Assembly: GCF_000003605.2 (NCBI RefSeq)
Contig: NW_003112550.1
Location: 1-16,160, forward strand
Length of the DNA stretch: 16,160 nt
Origin: Saccoglossus kowalevskii
Taxonomy: Eukaryota > Hemichordata > Enteropneusta > Harrimaniidae
Direction: 5' to 3'
The notes beneath the pieces are model-generated. The model ran no database searches, was not told where the DNA came from, and was given only the letters and a program-made list of their open reading frames with translations. A program made the position numbers and the translations under genes. This document shows, piece after piece, positions 9,486 through 16,160 of this stretch (position 1 is the stretch's first letter; each line of letters starts with the position of its first letter).

Positions 9486-10260
9486 TGATTTGTTTGGCTT
9501 GGCCGATTTCACTCAGACTTGGCAAGCAGGTCACACCTTCACTCTAGTTAGTAGGTAAAATGTGAAAATTATTCATAAATTATGTGAATTATTTTGAATA
9601 TGTGTATCTCCTCCAAATTTAGGAATAAACATATCGGGCATAGCTCATTTTACCCAGATTGAGTGTGGGCAGAAAGTTACTATTTGAATTGTTGATATAT
9701 TTTTTCATCACCGACAAAGTTGGGGTAACTATTCACCATGAATGGCATTTTAACTTTTCTGTGATTTCTTGGATCGGCCGATTCGGTTCAAACTCAGCAG
9801 GCAAGTCACACCTTCACTCTAGTTAGGTTGTAAAATCTGAAAAAAATCATGGTCCATCATTGCCATGGCAACAGCCAAAAACTGATTTTGTAATACTTTT
9901 GGGCCAAACACTTCTAGAATTAAAAAGCACGGACATAGCTCATTCTACTCAGCTTGGGTGTGGGCACAGTGTCACTATTTGTTTTTTTCATAACTTTTTT
10001 CATTACCAAGAAATTTGACCTCAAAGTTGAGGTAACTTTTCACTAGTAAAAGCTTTTTAGCTTTTCTATGATTTGTTCGGCTTGGCCGATTTGGCAGGTA
10101 GGTCATTAATCGGAAAACAATTCTGGCCCATTACTGTCATGGCAACAACCAAAAAACTGTTTTTTGAATACTTTCCAAATGTATTACCATTACCGTCTTG
10201 TAATAGCAGTGTTCAAATGATCATGCTTTTTGGTTTGGCTAAGTTGCGCACCAAGAGAGA
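9486..10260 (+). repeat. Diverged tandem repeat, unit about 276-307 bp, 2.6 copies
   Basis: Units begin at 9486, 9762 and 10069 with TGATTTgTTcGGcttGGCCGATT and share landmarks in the same order. These are AAGTCACACCTTCACTCTAG (9522 region and 9805 region), CATGGCAACARCC (9864 and 10139), CATAGCTCATTYTACYCAG (9638 and 9933), TGTGGGCA, and GGTAACTWTTCAC followed by CTTTTCTRTGATTT. The units have diverged much more than the outer 286-bp repeats, with many substitutions and indels. The third copy decays after about 10200. The 63-codon frame at 10073-10264 lies in this repeat and has no counterpart in the other units, so it is not a gene. Confidence 0.88.
9859..9872. promoter_or_regulatory. RFX X-box-like palindrome inside the repeat unit
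   Basis: ATTGCCATGGCAAC differs at one position from the fully palindromic X-box GTTGCCATGGCAAC recognised by RFX-family factors (established motif). The right half, CATGGCAAC, recurs at 9126, 10139 and 10491. Function is inferred from the motif only. Confidence 0.3.
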
Positions 10261-10396
10261 TTAAACTGTGTCAACGTAATCCCAACGCAACTTTTAACTT
10301 TAAATGAACTGTAAATGATGAGTTCAATCAAATAATCTAAAAAATACAATCGCAAAACGGTCGGAAATAATAATCACGGCAGAATACGTGCTAGTA

Positions 10397-10682
10397 ATAA
10401 TTTAAAAGTAAAGAGACTTTTTTTTCGAACTTTGTGCACGGGGCCCGGTTTTAGTTATAAACCGGTGTAAGCTTCACGTTCATGTCCTACCATGGCAACA
10501 GCCGAAAACATGTTTTTTGTTTTTTGATCGGAGAGGATCGCCAAGCACCCTACCGGCTTGTTATTATTTTATGTCTGTTGTGGACTAAAATGATAAACAA
10601 AAACGAAACAGAACAGTCTCATGTTGTGCACAGTATTGGATTTGTGTCTGACACCCGCGGGCGGGTCATTGTTTGGCATTTT
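10397..10682 (+). repeat. Direct repeat copy 2 (286 bp) of a near-identical pair
   Basis: This is the second copy of the 9031-9315 block, 1366 bp downstream in the same orientation, about 98-99% identical by my count. It has one extra G in CCCGCGGGCGGG, which shifts the frame relative to copy 1. No long left flank is shared with copy 1. On the right, weak similarity continues for about 16 bp. It lacks TG...CA ends, and no polypurine tract precedes it, so it does not look like a retroviral-type LTR. The frame 10482-10715 reads through it and is not taken as a gene. Confidence 0.92.
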
Positions 10683-10689
10683 GTTTGTG

Positions 10690-11596
10690 ATATTTCGTTT
10701 GTTTTTATTATATGACACATTTCATATTACTGTAAACGTTATTGTACATAATTTAATTATTGTTCAGCCCATAATATTTAAGAGAATAGAAATTTGAACC
10801 AGTCCTTCCAGTATTTCCACAATCTTATCAATAGATTTCCGAATACGTCTACTTTTCTAATTATGCATGCAATATATATATCTAAGAGAAGAAGTGTAAA
10901 TACTATGAATAACTTCAGTACAATTACACAAACAGAAATAGATCTACTATTCATTAGATTAAATAGGTTCAAATTTCTGTCTGATTAATTCAACTAATCG
11001 GCATTCATTTGGTTATTTAATGGATGTGTCTGAAACCAGCTTTCTATGTTCGTTGGCGTAGAATCTCATCGACAGGTTTGAAAGGTATATATTTTAAGAA
11101 CAGGCACCACGCCGGAGAAGATTAAGAGTTTGTCAATGGGTTTGTGGCCATCATAGACTACATAGAATGTCGTGTCCGCCATGATGTATATTTATCCATG
11201 GGAGTGCCAGACGGTCGTCTTGTCTAATGACGCCATTTCTAATGCCATTTTCTGTTTATATGATTTTGTGCGCGAATGACGAGTCATATTAAAATCTGGC
11301 AATAAAACAAAAGTCAAACTTTCACTCGTTTTGTGGATAGCTATTATAACTGCGGACAATCACTTGGTGCAAAGAAGAGACGGAAAGACACCAAGATATA
11401 CTTATTACTCGAGTTGAATCTAATGTAGTAATTTAGGCCTCGTAAACACATTCGTAAAATGTGTATTTAGGGAGTTTGTAAATCAATGACGTTTTGAATC
11501 AATGGCCGCCTAGATGTCGCTGATAACGAACGAGTCCCGATACTTCTCTTTGCCCTTCAAATATAACGGCGGTATTTGAAACAGTAGACATGATGG
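10690..11596. other. AT-rich sequence without a supportable gene
   Basis: Two overlapping 64-codon frames on opposite strands (10778-10972 minus, 10794-10988 plus) show no family signature. The motif CCGCCAT (11176-11182, the reverse of ATGGCGG) lies here. Nothing else is recognised. Confidence 0.5.
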
Positions 11597-11980
11597 CGAT
11601 GAGAATAGAACACTGTTGCACAAGAGGAGCCAGATTTGATTTAACTCCTTTAGTAGTTCGTTATACATTCATCTAGGGGGGGTTTAATTTAATTCCCATA
11701 GTTTTTTTTCCGTTGTACAGTCGTCTATATATTTACTTTAACTCCCGTAGAAGATACCCGCTGTACAGTCGCCTATAGATTTGATTTACCTCCCACAAGA
11801 TTTGTCCGTTGTACAGTCGTCCATAGATTTAATCCAACTCCCGTAGAAGATATCTGCTGTACATTCGTCTATAGATTTGATCTATCTCCCATAAGATGTG
11901 TTCGTTGTACAATCGTCTATATATTTGGTTCAGCTCCCTGGTTTCCACTTCTGTGCAAAATCTCGTGCTATACTATCAAC
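11597..11980. repeat. 48-bp tandem repeat, about 7-8 units, with dimer pattern
   Basis: The landmark G(T/C)TGTAC lies at 11712, 11760, 11808, 11856 and 11904, exactly 48 bp apart each time. The second landmark (C/T)TCCC lies at 11693, 11742, 11790, 11838, 11886 and 11934. Earlier, more decayed units begin near 11597 and 11645, and the array fades after 11934. Units at 11742 and 11838 share GTAGAAGATA and GCTGTAC, while those at 11790 and 11886 share AAGAT and CGTTGTAC, which suggests a 96-bp two-part higher-order unit. The period is a multiple of three, but stop codons break the frames, so it is read as satellite-type DNA. Confidence 0.9.
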
Positions 11981-13642
11981 TTCATGGTTTATGCTTAGTT
12001 TTATCGCCATCTATAAAGCATGTATTATATAAAATTTGATCCCAGGTTTGATCATTATAAATGGAGTAAACTTATATATATATTTGCAATGATTTAATAA
12101 ATAAATATGACAAGATACAAGTATACTAATAATAATTATATAATAATTATATTGAAACGATCGAGTGTCATGGCGGACTGTCTTGGATGAGATTTAGAAA
12201 AGCAAGGCACAACCATCAGTATGTTTACTAGTAAGAAGGCACACTTCTATTCACACAATAAACATCGCTGTAAGATCAACTTATAATAGCAAAAACGTGA
12301 CAAACCCATAAAAGAGTTTCTTTAAAAATCTAATCTATTTGCACCAATGCTATTTTGATATCCATTGGAAAAATGCCAATATCATTTTTTCTTAAACGGT
12401 GACGAACAATAATTGTTGATTATATATCATATTTATTCGTTACTTCTTTATTCATAAAAACCTGCATTGCAAAATTTCCTGATATATTGATAATCGGCGT
12501 AAATAATCAGCTTTTACAAGTAATATTATCTGATGTGCATTATGACTATATGACTATAAATATGACGTACACATAAAACCACAAACGACTCTTCATATGG
12601 GTTCAATATTCATATTATTATATCGAATGCAACAGACATTTTATAAAAGGCCGCACCAGAAAATCTCTTTTCCCCAAGTGTCCATGATATACCCATACAT
12701 TTCTCTCTTCACCATAGTTCAAGTAGTTATTTCATCACACTTCTCGTTGCTCACTTATATTTGTATACTCGATAATTCCTTCCAAAATTACTGTAACATT
12801 GATGTTTTACGGAGGGATAAACAAGCTATGACCCGCACTCACAAACAAAATCAGCACAATGAGCCCACCAAAACAAAACACAATAAAACAACTTCTTTCA
12901 GATGAAATAAACAGTTTAATCGGATTCACATTAATGTGCCATGCATAGGGAGTCATATATGGAATAAAAAAGTAACACAAATTGTTATACGACGTCAAAA
13001 ATTGCTGTGTCGAACGTCACGTTTCATCGCCAGTCATTTACGCAACATGGCGGCCACCCATCATTTTACAACATATAGTTGGAATGTTCAAAATTTGTCA
13101 CAGCATGTCTAAAGTAATGTACGAAATGTAAAAAGGACATTTTGCAGTTGTTCGATCCGTTCATGAATCAGATGTATTCTGTTGAAAAACGTCTATAAAC
13201 CTCAATATGAAAGCAGCCATTTTTAGATCGTCAATATATCATACTTATCAGTCCGAGCAGCGTTTATTTATTTATAAACTACTATTATGATTATATTGAC
13301 CGCAAATGAACAAGTAAGAATGCATTTATTAGTACGAGTCAATATATTGTATTTATCAAACCTCATGGCCATATTATGTAGTACTATGCAATATTGACAG
13401 CACACAAACTTATGATTAATAAAATGTCGATGATATATCTAATAAGCTATACGAGTTTTAAGTTTACGAATTGTTTAGTGATTCTAAATGTTATCAAACG
13501 ATTTGTATGTGCTGTACATATTCTGATTTAATCGTCCGTCTATGTCACAGGACATGCTATTTTGTTTATAGCGTTATTTGCTCCAAAGGATACACATATT
13601 CGTGATAACACAAATAGATATTCGATTTGAAGTTACTCAAAA
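11981..13642. other. AT-rich sequence, no supportable gene
   Basis: The frame 12597-12905 (+, 102 codons) is the longest in the window. It is rich in I, F, S, Q, T and N, with no domain, and overlaps an equally poor frame on the other strand. A TATAAAAG box-like motif lies at 12642-12649. ATGGCGG motifs lie at 12170-12176 and 13047-13053. A loose direct repeat (GTCAATATAT...TTATCA) occurs near 13229 and 13338. Confidence 0.5.
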
Positions 13643-13882
13643 TCATGAAATATTTGGAGTACTAAAACCGTTATAAACCACATTAAATCTGGTTTCGCTG
13701 GCGATCTCATTCACTAAAGATCTTGGTTTCCCATTCTCGCCTGCAGTACACACAGTCAGATATGTAGACGAGACTCGTGCGAGCCCGTAAGCAACATCCG
13801 GTAATGAGTGTACGGCAGCAAAAGTAATTTTATACAGTGGAAATCCTACAACCGTTGGCGAACTTGTTGAGAAAACTTCCAA
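13643..13882 (-). CDS. Possible exon or decayed coding fragment, unidentified
   Basis: On the minus strand an open frame of 79 codons runs from 13882 down to a TGA at 13645-13643. Unlike other frames here, it lies in locally GC-richer sequence and its protein has a mixed, ordinary composition. One stretch reads TYLTVCTAGENGKPRSLV, which resembles the last strands of extracellular beta-sandwich repeats of the fibronectin-III kind (TY.TV.A.N..G pattern). That resemblance is by eye only. There is no ATG start; the frame opens with TTG right after a stop. If coding, it would be an internal exon, with possible acceptor AGs within it, for example CTGCAG just before the GCGAGAATGG stretch (exon side at 13740). 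It could equally be a chance frame. Confidence 0.15.
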   Translation of the reverse strand: MEVFSTSSPTVVGFPLYKITFAAVHSLPDVAYGLARVSSTYLTVCTAGENGKPRSLVNEIASETRFNVVYNGFSTPNIS

Positions 13883-14012
13883 TCAGTAATTTGGTTGTGT
13901 CTGGCTTCCAACGATTATATATTATATATATATAGTAGTGAGCGGTATTGCTTCTTTTACCCGATAAAATATCCAGTTTGTTTATGTGTGTGTGTGTTTT
14001 CTGACCCTTTTT
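13883..14012. repeat. TA-rich and GT-rich short repeats
   Basis: A short TATATA run (about 13917-13934) and a GTGTGTGTGTG run (about 13986-13997) precede the large tetranucleotide microsatellite. Confidence 0.7.
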
Positions 14013-14150
<138 letters not shown>

Positions 14151-15712
14151 TTTCTCATGATTTTTATAAGTAGTAAGTGTACGTACAGTATTTTTAAGCA
14201 CCCATGAAATTCGTCTTCATCATCTGCCATAGCCAAGTGTTCTCAAGTGCACCCACCAAATTTTGCCGATCTTTTCATGTCTATTGCTTTTCCAATCAGT
14301 TGCTACGCGTCACAAATATGATACCCAAAATACGTTATTTTCTATTTCTTGATTTTTTTCAATGAGCATCACTTTTTTTCTCCCTTGCCGTCCTCCACAA
14401 TTAATGTTCAAACAAACTATTTTTTTTCTATGTTCGTTCCGATATCTGCCCAATAATCGTCTGTACAATTTCAAACTACATTATATCTGAGTCAACAACA
14501 ACAATAGGGTATGATTCATCGTAGAATATTAAAGCTTAATTCTGATTGAAAATATATATCAATTTTCCTTCAATGAACAACTTACATAGGCGCTTTAAAT
14601 ATCCGGTACGCATAGGTAAATGCGAAGTGCATGGGAATTTACGTTTTTTTTATTATTCATCAAATGAGTAAATATATATATCAAATACTATTGTTTTATC
14701 ATCAAATAAATGACAATTATCCATATAAAATCTTTTATTTAACATACTGTAAGTTTGTTGGAATTTACATTAAATAAAATGAAGTACTAATATAAAATAA
14801 TAAGATAAATAAATGTGACATGATCAATGGATGGTCACATGGTGTAATCGTCCCAATCACAATGCGATTTCCATTGCGCTTATGTTCGACATTTAATGAT
14901 AGCTAATCATGTCGTGTCACGTAAAGGGTCGGCAATATAAGCAGCATTGTAGTTTTTACAGTCCTGGGGGCATCAATCTGCGAATTTCAAGATTTCTGAG
15001 AATATAATTGCTTTCAATCATGTTACGTGTAACAGCAAAGCCGTAGAAATGAGACTGAATAGACATGAATGCATGCTATCTTACGAAACACCACACATAA
15101 CCAGGGCAATCCTACATTCAAAGAAAACTGAATTTAACTGCATAGCTCCTAGAAAGTCATTGTCGAATTTGCAATTTGTATTCGGTCACATACATCTTAA
15201 GTCGAATAAAAACAAGCGCATGCGTAATTACAGTTATCCGACGTGTTGCATTCGTACAACCGATAACACCTAAGTAAGATAGATTCTCAATATGTTGCTG
15301 ATACAGATATGCTAGTATTGATCAATGATGATGGCTATACGTGGTTAATATGAACAATGAGAGAATGCGCAATGCCACTCCTGTCGTGTCATTAGATATA
15401 ATATTACACTATACCCTCGAGTTTGTTTCTGAACGAGGGTGGCAGTTAGATTCCTAAATATTAGACTTTCCGTACGCAATATCAACGCGTAATAAGTCCC
15501 ATTGGGTATCTTCCGAAGATGTATATTAAAACCTGTATTGAATGTATATGTCTGAGATGGATTCATCTCTGGATATATGGACTGTTAGTTTACTGTAATA
15601 ACTTCTATTATCATGAAAATATGGAATAGGCCGCGATAATTAAAAGGACAAAATTCAACCAGCAGCCACACTCATGAATAATTATCTACCGTTTCTTGAC
15701 AATAGAAAGTAG
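14151..15712. other. AT-rich sequence without a supportable gene
   Basis: Frames at 15049-15273 (+) and 15345-15566 (-) are short and without recognisable domains. A small hairpin lies at 15413-15440 (ACCCTCG facing CGAGGGT). Nothing else is supportable. Confidence 0.5.
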
Positions 15713-15720
15713 ACTAGAGT

Positions 15721-15756
15721 ACAGTCCCTCTATCCCTCTATCTATAGAGGGACTGT
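15721..15756. repeat. Perfect 13-bp-stem hairpin with slipped copy in the loop
   Basis: ACAGTCCCTCTAT (15721-15733) pairs perfectly with ATAGAGGGACTGT (15744-15756). The 10-nt loop CCCTCTATCT repeats the inner part of the left arm (CCCTCTAT), so an alternative pairing is possible. CTAG occurs just outside each arm, so the palindrome may extend imperfectly. It could be a short foldback repeat. Confidence 0.85.
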
Positions 15757-16160
15757 GACTAGACGCGGTTCAACAGGATGTCTTAATGACACATGTCAAT
15801 TGTATCTGCTGTCCAACATAGCGAATAATTAGTTACTGCCGTATACGTAGCGTAAATCTGCAGTAGACGACCGAACAACAAAGCATTGCTAACTAGCAAA
15901 TTACATAATGTACGATACTAAGTTTTCACTGCAGATTGTCTTGTTATTTATAGATTAATTATTATAATGCACCGTCCAAGTGATTAGCAGTGCGAGTAGC
16001 CAATCAGTGACCTTGCGTTAACGAGAGATAAACTGTGGCGATACTGGCCTTATTTTTCCCGTCAGCAAATCTGGCCTGAAAGTTTTAGTGTGTTGTTACG
16101 ACGGTGTGTTGTTAACAGTTATTTAAAACAATGAAATCGTAAAGCAGGTGTGTTCATGGT
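15757..16160 (+). promoter_or_regulatory. Possible promoter or 5' exon region at right edge
   Basis: The sequence is generally unremarkable, but AGCCAATCAG at 15998-16007 matches the NF-Y CCAAT-box consensus (RRCCAATCAG) at every position, and about 150 bases of somewhat more balanced composition follow to the window end. TATAATG-type sequence lies upstream of the box (15963 region), not at the usual place downstream, and no TATA box is seen between the box and the edge. A gene reading rightward out of the window is possible but not shown. Confidence 0.15.

Noticed and set aside
9031-10682. LTR retrotransposon with 286-bp LTRs
   Set aside because: The repeats lack TG...CA ends, no polypurine tract precedes copy 2, no convincing primer-binding site follows copy 1, and the interior is tandem repeat without coding traces.
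9116-10715. Paired frames starting MSYHGNSRKHV in both 286-bp repeats as a duplicated small gene
   Set aside because: The two copies diverge in frame after the single-base indel in the GC-rich stretch, the ends are unrelated, and nothing suggests selection on the protein.
11742-11933. Repetitive protein coded by the 48-bp (16-codon) units
   Set aside because: Some minus-strand units are open, but alternate units carry in-frame stops, so no continuous frame exists.
12597-12998. Longest frame in the window (102 codons) and an overlapping minus-strand frame
   Set aside because: Low-complexity composition, no domain, no compositional change and opposite-strand overlap; expected by chance in 16 kb.

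Overview
This window looks like non-coding DNA from a eukaryote, most likely an animal. It is AT-rich throughout and full of microsatellites, minisatellites and short inverted-repeat elements. There is no dense gene layout, no Shine-Dalgarno/ORF architecture, no rRNA or tRNA, and no reading frame above about 100 codons on either strand. The repeat mix (degenerate minisatellites, MITE-like elements, GC-rich foldbacks in AT-rich DNA) would suit a marine invertebrate such as a mollusc, but that is an impression and nothing here proves it. No protein-coding gene can be called with confidence. The best coding candidate is a weak, possibly decayed, minus-strand exon-like stretch at 13643-13882.

Layout, left to right. 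At 1-145 there is a 45-bp tandem repeat cut by the window edge. 146-2043 is plain AT-rich sequence. 2044-2812 is a long degenerate minisatellite with a period of about 23 bp and a purine-rich + strand. 2938-3444 is a 507-bp non-autonomous DNA-transposon-like element with perfect 15-bp terminal inverted repeats and 8-bp direct repeats at its borders; it contains a G13 tract. 3456-5427 is plain. 5428-5512 is a GC-rich foldback with a perfect 14-bp stem. 5513-7056 is plain. 7057-7711 has ATTC-type microsatellite sequence followed by a degenerate repeat of about 104 bp. 8161-8290 is a small MITE-like inverted-repeat element beside a TA/TG-rich tract.

The richest part is 9031-10682. Two 285/286-bp direct repeats, almost identical, enclose about 1.1 kb that holds two full and one partial copies of a much more diverged unit of about 276-307 bp. 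A CATGGCAAC motif recurs in both repeat types. 11597-11980 is a tandem array with a strict 48-bp period and signs of a 96-bp dimer. 14013-14150 is a compound (ATTC)n(TTTA)n microsatellite. 15721-15756 is a perfect 13-bp-stem hairpin. The last 200 bases carry an ideal CCAAT box and could be the start of a promoter or 5' exon lying mostly outside the window.

No interacting genes or recognisable new biological system can be shown. The material worth following up is repeat structure: possible new repeat families, the 9.0-10.7 kb composite, and regulatory-type motifs carried by repeats.
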